Positions 44,161 through 54,015 are shown, counted from the stretch's first letter. The stretch: DNA of 64,000 bases from Bacteroidales bacterium H3 (GCA_001701135.1 DAAN01000013.1:33242-97241), one strand, 5' to 3'. Numbers and translations are program-made. The notes: generated from the letters alone by a model not told the origin.

Positions 44161-44168
44161 TAACTTTG
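44161..44168 (+). promoter_or_regulatory. Candidate -7 box for pfkA
   Basis: TAACTTTG lies 23 bp before the pfkA ATG and fits TAnnTTTG exactly. Confidence 0.55.
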
Positions 44169-44191
44169 CCTCCGACTCAACACCAAATTCT

Positions 44192-45172
44192 ATGGCAGAA
44201 ATCAAATGTATCGGCATTCTCACATCCGGAGGCGACGCCCCCGGCATGAACGCCGCTATCCGCGCCGTCACCCGCTCGGCTATCTTCGGAGGTTTTAAAG
44301 TCAAAGGCATCTACCGCGGCTACCGCGGCCTGATTACCGATGAAATTGAAGAATTCACCACCGCCAACGTCTCCAACATCATCCAGCGCGGCGGCACGAT
44401 TCTCAAAACAGCCCGCTGCAAGGAGTTCCGGACACCCGAAGGCCGGCAGCTTGCCTACGACACCCTATGCCGTCACGGCATCGATGCTCTGGTGGTGATC
44501 GGCGGCGACGGCTCGCTCAGCGGCGCCCGCATCTTCGCCAACGAATTCAATTTCCCCATCATAGGCCTTCCCGGCACCATCGACAACGACCTCTACGGCA
44601 CTGACACCACCATCGGCTACGACACCGCCCTGAACACCATCATGGAGTGTGTCGACAAAATCCGCGACACCGCCACCAGCCACGAGCGTCTATTCTTCAT
44701 CGAGGTGATGGGCCGCGACGCCGGCTTCCTCGCACTCAACGGCGCCATAGCCTCAGGCGCCGAAGCCGCCATCATCCCCGAAATCTCAACCGAGGTCGAC
44801 CAGCTTGCCGACCTTATCGAGAACGGCTTCCGCAAGAGCAAAAACTCGTCGATAGTCCTCGTGGCCGAAAGCCCCGTCACCGGCGGCGCCATGGGCATAG
44901 CACAGCGTGTGGAAAAGGAATACCCGCAGTACGACGTGCGCGTCTCCATCCTCGGCCACCTGCAACGCGGCGGTTCCCCCACGGCACACGACCGCATCCT
45001 GGCCTCGCGCATGGGAGCGGCTGCCATCGACGCCCTGCTCGACGACCAGCGCAACGTGATGATCGGCATCAAGAACGACGAAATCGTCTATGTGCCCTTC
45101 GTCAAGGCCATCAAGAATGACAAACCCATCAACCGCGACCTGCTCAACACCCTTCGCCGCCTCTCCATCTGA
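44192..45172 (+). CDS. pfkA: ATP-dependent 6-phosphofructokinase
   Basis: PfkA commits fructose-6-phosphate to glycolysis. The 326-residue protein has the ATP-binding [14 protein letters not shown] motif (about residues 12-25), [10 protein letters not shown], the catalytic [19 protein letters not shown] with its two Asp residues, and the substrate segments [10 protein letters not shown] and [15 protein letters not shown]. The Gly after the second Gly-Asp in GGDGS is the form seen in ATP-using rather than pyrophosphate-using enzymes. Length is normal. Confidence 0.96.
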   Translation: MAEIKCIGILTSGGDAPGMNAAIRAVTRSAIFGGFKVKGIYRGYRGLITDEIEEFTTANVSNIIQRGGTILKTARCKEFRTPEGRQLAYDTLCRHGIDALVVIGGDGSLSGARIFANEFNFPIIGLPGTIDNDLYGTDTTIGYDTALNTIMECVDKIRDTATSHERLFFIEVMGRDAGFLALNGAIASGAEAAIIPEISTEVDQLADLIENGFRKSKNSSIVLVAESPVTGGAMGIAQRVEKEYPQYDVRVSILGHLQRGGSPTAHDRILASRMGAAAIDALLDDQRNVMIGIKNDEIVYVPFVKAIKNDKPINRDLLNTLRRLSI

Positions 45173-45225
45173 TGCGGCGGATGAAAAATAACCGGCACCA
45201 TAGGCCGTAATTGAGAAAAAATTAT

Positions 45226-45233
45226 TAACTTTG
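45226..45233 (+). promoter_or_regulatory. Candidate -7 box for tRNA-Pro
   Basis: TAACTTTG fits the Bacteroidetes -7 consensus and lies about 110 bp before the mature tRNA, implying a 5' leader of roughly 100 nt. Confidence 0.45.
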
Positions 45234-45342
45234 CAAGCCCGTAATCCGAAACCGGCGCACCGAAGATGCGCAAGGTCGAGGTTACCCGCGGCGCAGGCTC
45301 CGCAAACCGCGCGATGCCCGGCGCCACGCCGAAAGGGCCCCT

Positions 45343-45416
45343 CGGGGTGTAGCACAGTTGGTTAGCGCGCTACGTTCGGGACGTAGAGGTCGGGCGTTCG
45401 AGTCGCCTCACCCCGA
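45343..45416 (+). tRNA. tRNA-Pro (anticodon CGG)
   Basis: The 74-nt sequence folds as a cloverleaf. The acceptor stem is CGGGGTG/CACCCCG with discriminator A, the D arm is GCAC...GCGC with loop AGTTGGTTA, the anticodon stem is CTACG/CGTAG with loop TTCGGGA (anticodon CGG at 45377-45379), and the T arm is GGGCG-TTCGAGT-CGCCT. The 3' CCA is not encoded. One A-C mismatch lies in the D stem. Confidence 0.93.
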
Positions 45417-45428
45417 CTCAGAAATGAG

Positions 45429-45474
45429 ACAAAGCAGCCTGCAAGTCGTTGATTTGCAGGCTGCTTTGTTTTTT
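45429..45474 (+). terminator. Rho-independent terminator after tRNA-Pro
   Basis: A perfect 16-bp stem (45429-45444 with 45454-45469) with a nine-base loop is followed by TTTTT. It also lies directly after the stop of the convergent glycosyltransferase gene, where the U tract is poorer. Confidence 0.9.
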
Positions 45475-45475
45475 G

Positions 45476-46540
45476 TCAGAGTGGCCTGGGGTTACCGAGG
45501 AGGTCGGCTGTGACGCGGGCGCGGTGCTCGTCGGGGGTGACAAAACGGGTGGCGAGGGCGCCGGCCGAGAGGCGCGAGCGCAGCTGGCGGTCGGTGACGA
45601 TGCGCCCGATGGCGTCGGCATAGGCCTTGACATCGGCGGTGGGCACCACAAGGCCGTTTACGCCATCGTTGACGGTATATGGCATCGCCGAGTTGTCGAA
45701 AACCACCGAGGGGAGGCCGCGGCGCATTGTTTCACAGATGACCATGCCGTAGCCTTCGTTGAGCGAGGGGAATGCGAAGATGTCGCTCTCGGCGATGATG
45801 CGGTCTTTTTCTTCGCCGCTGATGAAGCCGGTGAAGGTGACGCTGAGCTGGTTGCGGGTGATGATGTCGTTTACCTGTGCGCAATATTTCCGGTCGAGAG
45901 GTTTGCCGAGTACGGTGAGGGTCACGTCGATACCGCGCTGTCGCAGCAGGGCCATTGCCTGCACGAGATAAATGAGCCCTTTGCGGGGGGCGATGTTTCC
46001 GACAAAGAGCAGATGTCCGGGACGGGGAGCCGGCTGCAGGGTGGTTTCGGGCTGCCCGAAGGGAATCTGCCAATAGAAGATTTCCTTGCCGGGGAAATAT
46101 TTGCGGCAGAGGTCGAGCATATAGGGGCTGACCACCACGGGTTGCGCAACGCGGAGAAGCGATTTTTCGAGCATCTTCACATATTTTCTGCGAAGGCCGC
46201 TGTGGTTGTGGAATTCAAAAAGGTGGTTCATGGCAATGACGCGAGTACCAGAGTGGCGCAGCATCCATGCCAGCGGAGTGAAAAACAGACTGTCGACCGA
46301 GTTGACAATCACCCAGTCGAACGTGCGGCATTTTTTGTACAGACGCAGATTGCGTATCCATGCGGTGTGGCGGCTGATGGTGCGCCTGATGCCTGTTCCG
46401 CTGATGTTGTCGGTGACGAGATATTCGAGTTCAAAACGGGGGTCGGCGCTGAGAATGTCGCGGATTGCGCTGTCGTATATCAGCCCCCCGGTGAGCGTTT
46501 TCGGCATGGCGGAGACGAGGAACAGAACTTTCGTTTTCAT
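45476..46540 (-). CDS. GT4-family glycosyltransferase
   Basis: The 354-residue protein has the two-lobed GT-B fold of family 4. The C-terminal nucleotide-sugar lobe shows LLFVGNIAPRKGLIYLVQAMALL and the E-x7-E-type segment FPSLNEGYGMVICETMRRGLPSVV. It probably adds one sugar to the exopolysaccharide repeat unit on the cytoplasmic face. It is the last gene of the polysaccharide operon, 21 bp after the flippase. Donor and acceptor cannot be told from sequence. Confidence 0.87.
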   Translation of the reverse strand: MKTKVLFLVSAMPKTLTGGLIYDSAIRDILSADPRFELEYLVTDNISGTGIRRTISRHTAWIRNLRLYKKCRTFDWVIVNSVDSLFFTPLAWMLRHSGTRVIAMNHLFEFHNHSGLRRKYVKMLEKSLLRVAQPVVVSPYMLDLCRKYFPGKEIFYWQIPFGQPETTLQPAPRPGHLLFVGNIAPRKGLIYLVQAMALLRQRGIDVTLTVLGKPLDRKYCAQVNDIITRNQLSVTFTGFISGEEKDRIIAESDIFAFPSLNEGYGMVICETMRRGLPSVVFDNSAMPYTVNDGVNGLVVPTADVKAYADAIGRIVTDRQLRSRLSAGALATRFVTPDEHRARVTADLLGNPRPL

Positions 46541-46561
46541 AGGATATACAAAGTATAAAGG

Positions 46562-48094
46562 TTAATGCCGCAGGTGGAGCTGAGCCTTGACTTTAGCCGC
46601 GAGCGAACGGCGCATTGCGGCGTCGATGGCGAAAAACCAGCTGAGCAGGGCAAGTATGGCGGTTGAAAGCAGACTCATGAGTATAATCTGCAGGAAAGTG
46701 AATTCCCACGAGGCGGCGAGCATGGCTGTTGCGGCGAAGGTGGCGGCGAGAATCGCCATGGGGGTAGCAATGCCGCGGAGCCAGAAGCGCCCCACGGCGA
46801 AGGCCGGGAGCAGATGGCGGAGCACCAGCGTGTTGGCCAGCACGATGACGAAAATCATGGCGGCATGGACTGTGTAGACCACCGCCGGACGGCCGGTCCA
46901 TTTCAGCAGCAGCCACATCAGCGGCAGCTCGAGCAGAAACAGCGTGCCGGAGACGAAACTGTAGAGAGCCATACGCCCGGTAGCGTGCACTCCAACGCCC
47001 ACTATGGTTGCCAGCAGATCGCCGCAGACGGCGGCAAGCGCTATGCGGCAGAACGCTACAGTGTAAGGTGGCACATCTACAAGCCACAGCTGCAGCAGTT
47101 GCGGCATGGCGATGATCATGGGGATTATGAGCAGCCCAAGCAGCAGCAGCGAATAGCGGGCGCAGTTGTTCATCAGCCGGAGCATGTAGTCGTATTCGGC
47201 GCGGGCATACTGCTGGATAATCTGTGGACGGAACGCGATGATGATGGAGCCTGCGAAACTCGATACTGTGGATGTGACTGTGTTGCAGAGTCCGCCTGCA
47301 GCATTGAGCACCGTGCCTCCGAAGCGGTTGAGCACCACCAGGGTGCCCTGAATGCGCATGGTATAGCACAGGTTGCCGTAGACATCGCACGAGGTGAACC
47401 GCAGCAGGGATTTTACAATTGCTCTGTCGTTGCGCAGGCTCCACCGGCACTCGGCAAACCGCCGGATGGCGTAAATCATGTACATGGCGCCCACGATGGC
47501 TGCCGCCACGAAAATCAGACCGGCGTAGACTATCAGGTTGTCGGCGGACGCGCAGAAAAGTATGGCCAGCGCCACACCGAGTTTCAAAAACACATTGACC
47601 ATGGCCACCACAGCATAGTAGCCCATCTTTTCGTGAGCCATGATGGCGGCCACAAACGGTATCTGGAAGATAGTGATTACCGAGGCGAGAATCGAGAACT
47701 GATAGACCCAGTTGGCCGCTGCCATCCGTTCGGGGGCTATGTCGAGCTGGTGGTTGACATACCATAGCCCCACGGTTTCGGCCAGCACTACCACGGCGAG
47801 GGCGATGACGGCATGAACCGTCAGCGCGGCCGAGAAGGTGCGCCGGAGTTTACCCTTGTCGCCGGCCCCCAGCTCATAGCTGATGAAGCGCGAGGTGGCG
47901 CCGCTCATGGTGCCGTTGAGGAAACCGAGAATCACCACAATGCCACCTACTACCGAGTAGATGCCGAAATCGGAAGCGCCGAGCACATCAAGCACCACAC
48001 GCGACGTATAGAGCGACACAAAGATTGTGAGCAGCATACGCCCGTAGAGGTAGAGTGTGTTTTTTGCGATTCTTTTATCGTTGGCCGACGGCAT
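46562..48094 (-). CDS. Wzx-like polysaccharide flippase (MOP superfamily)
   Basis: The 510-residue protein has about 12-14 membrane helices and starts with KRIAKNTLYLYGRMLLTIFVSLYTSRVVLDVLGASDFGIYSVVGG, the typical opening of polysaccharide-biosynthesis flippases. Such proteins move undecaprenyl-linked repeat units to the periplasm. It starts 1 bp after the stop of the Wzy-like gene, which suggests coupled translation. Confidence 0.88.
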   Translation of the reverse strand: MPSANDKRIAKNTLYLYGRMLLTIFVSLYTSRVVLDVLGASDFGIYSVVGGIVVILGFLNGTMSGATSRFISYELGAGDKGKLRRTFSAALTVHAVIALAVVVLAETVGLWYVNHQLDIAPERMAAANWVYQFSILASVITIFQIPFVAAIMAHEKMGYYAVVAMVNVFLKLGVALAILFCASADNLIVYAGLIFVAAAIVGAMYMIYAIRRFAECRWSLRNDRAIVKSLLRFTSCDVYGNLCYTMRIQGTLVVLNRFGGTVLNAAGGLCNTVTSTVSSFAGSIIIAFRPQIIQQYARAEYDYMLRLMNNCARYSLLLLGLLIIPMIIAMPQLLQLWLVDVPPYTVAFCRIALAAVCGDLLATIVGVGVHATGRMALYSFVSGTLFLLELPLMWLLLKWTGRPAVVYTVHAAMIFVIVLANTLVLRHLLPAFAVGRFWLRGIATPMAILAATFAATAMLAASWEFTFLQIILMSLLSTAILALLSWFFAIDAAMRRSLAAKVKAQLHLRH

Positions 48095-48095
48095 G

Positions 48096-49544
48096 TTAGC
48101 AACAAGATAGCGGATATTCGTCGGGATACTCCTTTAGCGATGACGGCTTGTTGGCAAGGAGCACCACGGCATATGACATTGCGGTTATCAGCAGGCCGGG
48201 AGGGTCGAATAGCGAGGACCAGCCACTGACGCCGTAAATGAGCATGATGATTACCACGTTGATATAGTATCTGGTATAACGGAGCTTGTGGATTATACCG
48301 TAGATGCCTATGTAATAGAGCAGCCAGATGATCAGGCCTATCCATCCCAATGTGAGGAGCACGCGCAGATATGTGATTTCCACGCTGGTCACGGCGATTA
48401 CCTGCATCTCGGGGTCGCGGAAAAACTCGCAGAAGACCAGAGCGCGTGGGTTGGTCGTGCGCGAGTCGACGAATCCGAACCCCTGAAGTTCCCTGTGCTG
48501 TTCATGCTGCATCTCGAGGGCTGGCATAGCCTGGGCGATACGTCCCGAGCCGGCATCGGCAAAATCCTCGTCATCCTCCGCTTCATTCAGAGCGAGAATC
48601 TGGTTGACGGAGGATGCGATACGCATGGTCGACTGTTCGCTCATTGTGTAGCCCATGGAGTCGTCGATGTAATAGAGCACGGTGAACAGTGAGATGGCTC
48701 CGACACCATAGAGCAGATACTTTTTCACTGTCCCCTGGCAGATGATATACCCTATTACGAGAGCGAAAATCACGGTGGAAGTCTGTGTGCAGCCCAGTGC
48801 CACAAGCACTATTCCCCACTGCCACCAGCGAAGTCGGTAATAACGGGCGAGAGGATAAACGAGCAATGCCAGCGGGAAAATGCCGGGAGGATATTTGCGG
48901 GGTATCGGGCCGCCGGGTCCATACATGACAATACTGTGCCAGGTCGAGACATTGTCGAAGCTGAACCATGCGCAAGGCACCAGCAGCCATCCGCGGACCA
49001 CAAACACGTCGATGATGTAGAACACGCACACCACAAGCATCAGCGACATCAGTTGCCGCCAGAATTCGTGGATGTCAAATGCCCGGCCGTTGAAACAGAG
49101 CAGCGGTATTATGAAGAAGCAGAATGTAAGGAACGACAGCATCGGGCGCAGCTGCAGTGAGAAGCTTTCGAGACCGAATGGAAGCGCGATCAGCATCACC
49201 GCCATGGCATAGCACGCATAGGCGATTATGGAGCGTTTGAGCACCTTGTCCTTTCGCAGCAGAAACATTCCTCCGATCGCCACGATGAAGAGGATATAGT
49301 TGAGATTGACACCCCACTGCGTGTTGGGAAAGGAGAACGCATAGCCTCCGAACACAAACATCAGTTTGATGATGAAGGCTTCGCGGCAGACTTTGAATTC
49401 GCGCAGCAGCAGCAACGCCACCAGCAGGTTGCCGGGCTTGAACTCCAGCCCCACGAGAGCCAGCGAGAGCATGAACAGGATGTTCCATGCCCAGTCGGCT
49501 GTCGTGAATCTGAAATATACTTTGCCGGGTGCTTCGGAATTCAT
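48096..49544 (-). CDS. Wzy-like O-antigen/exopolysaccharide polymerase
   Basis: The 482-residue protein has about 11 hydrophobic helices and a large extracytoplasmic loop (about residues 300-375, with MEHQHREL-like LEMQHEQHRELQGFGF). This is the usual topology of Wzy/O-antigen ligase proteins, which are too diverse for motif recognition. Its place between the chain-length kinase and the flippase supports the call. The specific linkage made is unknown. Confidence 0.7.
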   Translation of the reverse strand: MNSEAPGKVYFRFTTADWAWNILFMLSLALVGLEFKPGNLLVALLLLREFKVCREAFIIKLMFVFGGYAFSFPNTQWGVNLNYILFIVAIGGMFLLRKDKVLKRSIIAYACYAMAVMLIALPFGLESFSLQLRPMLSFLTFCFFIIPLLCFNGRAFDIHEFWRQLMSLMLVVCVFYIIDVFVVRGWLLVPCAWFSFDNVSTWHSIVMYGPGGPIPRKYPPGIFPLALLVYPLARYYRLRWWQWGIVLVALGCTQTSTVIFALVIGYIICQGTVKKYLLYGVGAISLFTVLYYIDDSMGYTMSEQSTMRIASSVNQILALNEAEDDEDFADAGSGRIAQAMPALEMQHEQHRELQGFGFVDSRTTNPRALVFCEFFRDPEMQVIAVTSVEITYLRVLLTLGWIGLIIWLLYYIGIYGIIHKLRYTRYYINVVIIMLIYGVSGWSSLFDPPGLLITAMSYAVVLLANKPSSLKEYPDEYPLSCC

Positions 49545-49582
49545 GAAGTGACTTGAAACGGAATCTGTGTGAGGCGCCAGGT

Positions 49583-51958
49583 TTATTTTCCGAATATTGA
49601 GGCTATGCGGCCCAGGAATCCTTTCTTACCCGACGGCGAATGCTTGCCCTGGTCTTCCGCGCTGCCATAACCGTAACCGTAGCCGTAGCCGCTGCGGGTG
49701 TCGGTGCCGTTGATGACAACGGATATTCTGGGCAGCCGTTCCGACTCCTGAATCCGTTCGATGAATGTGAGATCCTTGAAGTTGGTGACGCCCAGACGGG
49801 TCACGTAGATGGTGCAGTCGGCGTGGGTTGCTACGGAGAATGTGTCGCTGACCATGCCCAGAGGAGCGGAATCGATAAATATGTAGTCGTAGTTCTCGCG
49901 TGCCTGGCGGAAGAAATCGTTCATGCGCGGATCCATGAGCAGTTCCGAGGGATTGGGGGGGATCACGCCGGCGACAACTACGTCGAGGCCGGGAACCTCC
50001 TTGACATGCTGCACAATCTGGGAGAATGTGCAGTCGGTCTGCGAGAGATACGATGTGATGCCGATGTGCCCTGCGGGGAGTCCGAGATATTTGGCCAGCA
50101 TGGGTTTGCGGATGTCCATGCCCACCAGCAGCACTTTGTTGCCGAGGAGCGCGAAAGCGGCGGCGGCGTTGAGCGATACAAATGATTTGCCTTCGCCCGA
50201 TTTCGACGATGTGACCACCACCACCTTCTGCTGCGGATCCTTTAGGATAAACTGGAGATTGGTGCGGATGAGTTTGAACAGTTCCACCGTCGACGAGTGC
50301 GACGAGGGTGCTACCACCAGATTGCGGCCGGCGTGGGATGTGGAAACCTCGCCCAGCACCGGCAGCGAGAGGCGCGATTCCATCTCGGAGCGCGACTCAG
50401 GTCGTCCCTTGATTATCTTGAGAGCGTAAATGAGCACGAAGGGGATAATGAGGCCTGCGAGGATGCCTGCTGCCAGAATGGTCTTCTTGCCCATCGACAC
50501 GGGGTCGGAGGGGACGAAAGCCTCGTCGACAATCACTCCTTTCGACACGGCGTTGGTGATCATCATGGAGGTTTCCTCGCGCTTGTTCATCAGGAACACA
50601 TAGAGATGCTGCTTGAGGCGCTGTTCGCGGGTGAGGTCGAGCACTTTCCGCTCCTGTTTGGGCATGCTGCCGAGCGAGCCTTGGGTGGAGTTGATTCTGG
50701 AGCGTAGCTCGCGCACCAGTGTCGAGCAGTTGTCATATTGTTTCGAGAGCGATGTGCGTATGTTGCCGCGGATGGCGTCGAGCTGCTTCTCGATGTTTTT
50801 CACCTGATAGTTCTCCTCCTTTGCATTGGAGAGCAGGCGTATGCGCTGGCTCACCAGACCGTTGTAGTTGCTGATCATGGCGTTGACGCCGTTTGACGAT
50901 TCGTCGACGGCGGTGTAGGGTATCATGGCATACTCGTTGCCGGGAGTGGAGATGAAGTCGCGGGCCATGCGGGCGATCTCCATCTGGGCTTCGGCCTGGT
51001 ATAGCTGTTTAGACACCTCGCCTTTGAGGGCGAAGTTGTATTCGGCGTCGGCCGTGAGGTTGACAATGCTGTTGGCCTCTTTGTAGTCCTGCAGGCCCGA
51101 TTCCACGCCAGCCAGTTCGTCGGCTATCTGACTGATGCGGTTGTCGAGGAACTGAAGCGTCTTGTTGTTCTGATGATTTTTAGTGGTGATGGTGCGCTGG
51201 TCATATTTCTCGAGCAGCTTGTTGAGCAGTTCCTTGCCGAAAACCACGTCGGGTGTCTTGTAGTAAAGCCCGATCACATGGGTCTTCTTGTTGGCTATTA
51301 CGGCTTCGATCTCTTCGCCGAGAGTTTCGGCGGCGCCGTCGTAACCGCCGACCGATATTTCGGCATTATATGATTCTCCAGCTTTGAAATCCTTTGTCTT
51401 GGTGACGGTGAAGTCGCCGTAGATGGTTTTCACCACATAGGGCAGAGTCACATCCTTCACGTCAAGAATCTTCTTTTTCTTTGGGCCGGTGACCTTGATT
51501 TTTGCACGGCCGTCGTCGCCGACCTTGACTTTGAACTTAAGACCTACGGCTGTGGTGTCGGCAAACTGCGCCGGAGAAACCACATCGAGAGGGTAGTCTC
51601 GGTTCATTGTCACCTTTTTCAGCAGTCCCTGACGGAATGTGCGCGAGCGGTCCAGACCGAGCTCGCGGGCCACGTCGGTGTAGAGCGAATGCGATGTGAG
51701 AACGAAAATCTCGTCGTCGACATAGTTCTGAGCGCCGAACAGACCGCCGAAGCTGAGCGATGCCATCGGGTCGTTGTCGCCGGTGTCAATGAGCACGTTG
51801 GCTGTAACCTGATATTCCGGCTGGCGGGAGAAGGCGTATGCAAGAGCCAGGGCGCCACACACGGCCACGGAAATTACAAAGAAATACCATTTGGCGCGAT
51901 ACTGATTGAAGAGTTCGCGAAGATCGATGATTTCCGACTGCTGTTTATTTTGTTTCAT
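49583..51958 (-). CDS. Wzc-like polysaccharide co-polymerase / tyrosine autokinase
   Basis: The 791-residue inner-membrane protein joins a Wzz/GumC chain-length domain to a BY-kinase. A first helix (about residues 20-40) is followed by the periplasmic domain and coiled coil, and the second helix is at about 500-520 (TILAAGILAGLIIPFVLIYAL). The kinase domain has Walker A SSKSGEGKS, Walker A' VGMDIRKP and Walker B DYIFIDSAPLG. The C-terminal tail contains a cluster of four Tyr in GYGYGYGYG, the likely autophosphorylation site. It controls chain length and export with the OPX protein encoded 36 bp upstream. Confidence 0.93.
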   Translation of the reverse strand: MKQNKQQSEIIDLRELFNQYRAKWYFFVISVAVCGALALAYAFSRQPEYQVTANVLIDTGDNDPMASLSFGGLFGAQNYVDDEIFVLTSHSLYTDVARELGLDRSRTFRQGLLKKVTMNRDYPLDVVSPAQFADTTAVGLKFKVKVGDDGRAKIKVTGPKKKKILDVKDVTLPYVVKTIYGDFTVTKTKDFKAGESYNAEISVGGYDGAAETLGEEIEAVIANKKTHVIGLYYKTPDVVFGKELLNKLLEKYDQRTITTKNHQNNKTLQFLDNRISQIADELAGVESGLQDYKEANSIVNLTADAEYNFALKGEVSKQLYQAEAQMEIARMARDFISTPGNEYAMIPYTAVDESSNGVNAMISNYNGLVSQRIRLLSNAKEENYQVKNIEKQLDAIRGNIRTSLSKQYDNCSTLVRELRSRINSTQGSLGSMPKQERKVLDLTREQRLKQHLYVFLMNKREETSMMITNAVSKGVIVDEAFVPSDPVSMGKKTILAAGILAGLIIPFVLIYALKIIKGRPESRSEMESRLSLPVLGEVSTSHAGRNLVVAPSSHSSTVELFKLIRTNLQFILKDPQQKVVVVTSSKSGEGKSFVSLNAAAAFALLGNKVLLVGMDIRKPMLAKYLGLPAGHIGITSYLSQTDCTFSQIVQHVKEVPGLDVVVAGVIPPNPSELLMDPRMNDFFRQARENYDYIFIDSAPLGMVSDTFSVATHADCTIYVTRLGVTNFKDLTFIERIQESERLPRISVVINGTDTRSGYGYGYGYGSAEDQGKHSPSGKKGFLGRIASIFGK

Positions 51959-51994
51959 TCTTTTTCCTGTGGAGATGAATCCCTCGCGGGTGGG

Positions 51995-52813
51995 TTATTT
52001 CACGGTAAGTGCGATGACGAGCGATGCGATGACTGATGCGGCGCTCACGATAGTGGAGATTTTCGACAGATTGTAGGCTTTGTTGGAGTCGTATTTGGCG
52101 TTGTCCTCCTTGACCTGGTTGGGGGTTACGTAGATGTAGTCGCCGGGGCGGAGATAGAAATATTCCGAGGTGAGCAGGTCGGCCGACCCTAAGTCGAGAA
52201 TCACGCGTTTCTGTTTGTTACCTTCGTTGCGGATGAGCATCACTCTATCGCGGAGACCATATTGTGTGAGGTCGCCGGCTGCCGAGATGGCGTCAAGGAT
52301 GTTGAGGGTGTTGTCGGTGGTGTTGATGCGTCCCGGACGGTTGACCTCGCCGAGCACGTAGATGTCGAACGAGAGCAGGCGCACATTTACCTGCGGATTC
52401 TCTACCCATCGCGATATGGAGGCGGTGAGTTGGTTCTGCAGCTGTTCCACTGTCAGGCCGGCCACATGCACTTTCCCCAGCTCGGGCATGATGATGTCGC
52501 CCTTTGAGTCGACGATGTAGGTGAGCTGTTTAGGCTGCATTGAAGCGCTCAGTTCACTTGTGCGTGCCGGGTTCACTACCGGAAGGTTGAAATGGGCGGT
52601 GGCTGCGGGGTCGGCAGAGCTGACGGAGATGAAGAGCTCGTCGTCGGGCTGAATCACGAGGTCGGGCACGGCGGGCGCCTCCACCACTGTGGTCTGTTCG
52701 GTGATATCCTTGAAATATGGGAGATTGTGTGTCTTCTTGCTGCACGAAGATGACAGCAGCATGAAGATGGCTGCGATTGCAGCCGCAATGACCGGGGAGA
52801 AATATCTTTTCAT
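51995..52813 (-). CDS. Polysaccharide export lipoprotein (OPX/Wza-like)
   Basis: The 272-residue precursor has a lipobox at about residue 24 (MLLSSSCSKK). The poly_export domain (LVIQPDDELFISVSSADPAA, then MPELGKVHVAGLTVEQLQNQLTASISRWVENPQVNVRLLSFDIYVLGEVNRPGRI) and an SLBB-like domain follow. The last 20 residues form a hydrophobic helix (IVSAASVIASLVIALTV), as in Bacteroidetes OPX proteins. It is the outer-membrane end of the export channel, paired with Wzc. Confidence 0.92.
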   Translation of the reverse strand: MKRYFSPVIAAAIAAIFMLLSSSCSKKTHNLPYFKDITEQTTVVEAPAVPDLVIQPDDELFISVSSADPAATAHFNLPVVNPARTSELSASMQPKQLTYIVDSKGDIIMPELGKVHVAGLTVEQLQNQLTASISRWVENPQVNVRLLSFDIYVLGEVNRPGRINTTDNTLNILDAISAAGDLTQYGLRDRVMLIRNEGNKQKRVILDLGSADLLTSEYFYLRPGDYIYVTPNQVKEDNAKYDSNKAYNLSKISTIVSAASVIASLVIALTVK

Positions 52814-52918
52814 TTTTGACAGTTTCAGAGTTAGGCAGGCATCGGCGCGCAGCGGAGCCGTCGGATAGGGTGAACTATGCAGTTAGTGTAACTTTTAAAC
52901 GTTAATTCAGAAAAATTA

Positions 52919-53956
52919 TTACTTGGTGGCCGTGGATTTTTGCGATGGGAAGAAACGGCGTGCTATCAATCCCCACAACCATTTGCGTGGCTGGTCGAGA
53001 ATGATGCCGATGAGATAGGTGACCACAAGCAGGGCGGCGCAGGCCAGCACATAGGCCGGGCCGTCGAGATTGTCGTAGAAGCTGTGGGTGGCGCGCAGGA
53101 AATAGGGCGGTTCCACATGGATGAGATACACTGCGAAAGCCGAAGCTGCCACGAAGTTGATGATCCGGGATTGCGGCAGTTTCCATGTGTTGCACCAGAG
53201 TATCCAGCCGCTTGCGCAGATTATGACAGGGACTGCCACATAGGCCGTGAACATGACGGGTATGCCCGTGTAAAGCATCAGGCAGAGCATGGCAATCTCT
53301 ATCGCTGTGGACCACAGCACTATGCGGCCTCCATGGCGCGACAGGTCGCTGCGGTAGATGTGCAGATAGCGTGCCAGGATGTATAGTCCGATAAATGAGA
53401 TGGTGGTGTAGCCTCCGTTCATCGTCTGGTCTTTGAGGAGCCAGCCGTAGATTATCTCGAAAGCGAAGTATGCCAGCAGGAACAGCTCCATCTGCCGCCG
53501 CGTGGCATGTTTCACAAAAGTGTTGAGCACGGGGGAGAGGATATAAAGCAACGCATAGCTCCCCACAAACCAATAGCCGGAATTGATGCCGAAACTGCGG
53601 CGGATGCGGTCTATGTCGATTGACCATTCTCCGATCAACAGGAGCACGAGGTAGATTCCCCACATGTAGAAGAAGCTCTGGAACAGAAAGTTGCAGAAGC
53701 CTTTCAGAGAAGGTTTTATACCGAACCAGCCCGAAATCATCACGAAGATGTTGACGCAGGCCACGCCGAATCCCTGAAATGCGCAGAGACTGACGGTGCC
53801 GAAGGGGTCGGCCTCGAAGTCGGCGCGGTCGGGGAATCCCGATGTGAGAAATGCGGCGTGGGTGATCATCACCATCAGCATGGTCACGATGCGCAGCAGC
53901 TCGAAGTTGGATTGCCGGGGGGGTGAGGTGACTGTTTCAGTGGCGGTGTTTGCCAT
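52919..53956 (-). CDS. Acyltransferase 3 family membrane protein
   Basis: The 345-residue protein has about ten membrane helices. The opening SNFELLRIVTMLMVMITHAAFLTSG carries the conserved His of acyltransferase family 3, and later segments (YLIHVEPPYFLRA) match it too. These enzymes O-acetylate or otherwise acylate sugars, so it may decorate the exopolysaccharide made by the downstream genes. A 105-bp gap to the OPX gene leaves room for a separate promoter. Confidence 0.85.
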   Translation of the reverse strand: MANTATETVTSPPRQSNFELLRIVTMLMVMITHAAFLTSGFPDRADFEADPFGTVSLCAFQGFGVACVNIFVMISGWFGIKPSLKGFCNFLFQSFFYMWGIYLVLLLIGEWSIDIDRIRRSFGINSGYWFVGSYALLYILSPVLNTFVKHATRRQMELFLLAYFAFEIIYGWLLKDQTMNGGYTTISFIGLYILARYLHIYRSDLSRHGGRIVLWSTAIEIAMLCLMLYTGIPVMFTAYVAVPVIICASGWILWCNTWKLPQSRIINFVAASAFAVYLIHVEPPYFLRATHSFYDNLDGPAYVLACAALLVVTYLIGIILDQPRKWLWGLIARRFFPSQKSTATK

Positions 53957-53965
53957 AGCTCTTTT

Positions 53966-54015
53966 ATGGCCGGTACGCGAGCCGCCGCGAAAGGGGCAGC
54001 CCGCGTACCGGTTAT
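53966..54015. repeat. Long inverted repeat between pnp and the acyltransferase gene
   Basis: Arms at 53966-53979 and 54002-54015 pair over 14 bp (10 perfect, then two G-T wobbles and two A-T pairs), with a 22-base loop. It is 3' of pnp and ends 9 bp upstream of the acyltransferase start. No U tract follows. Confidence 0.65.
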
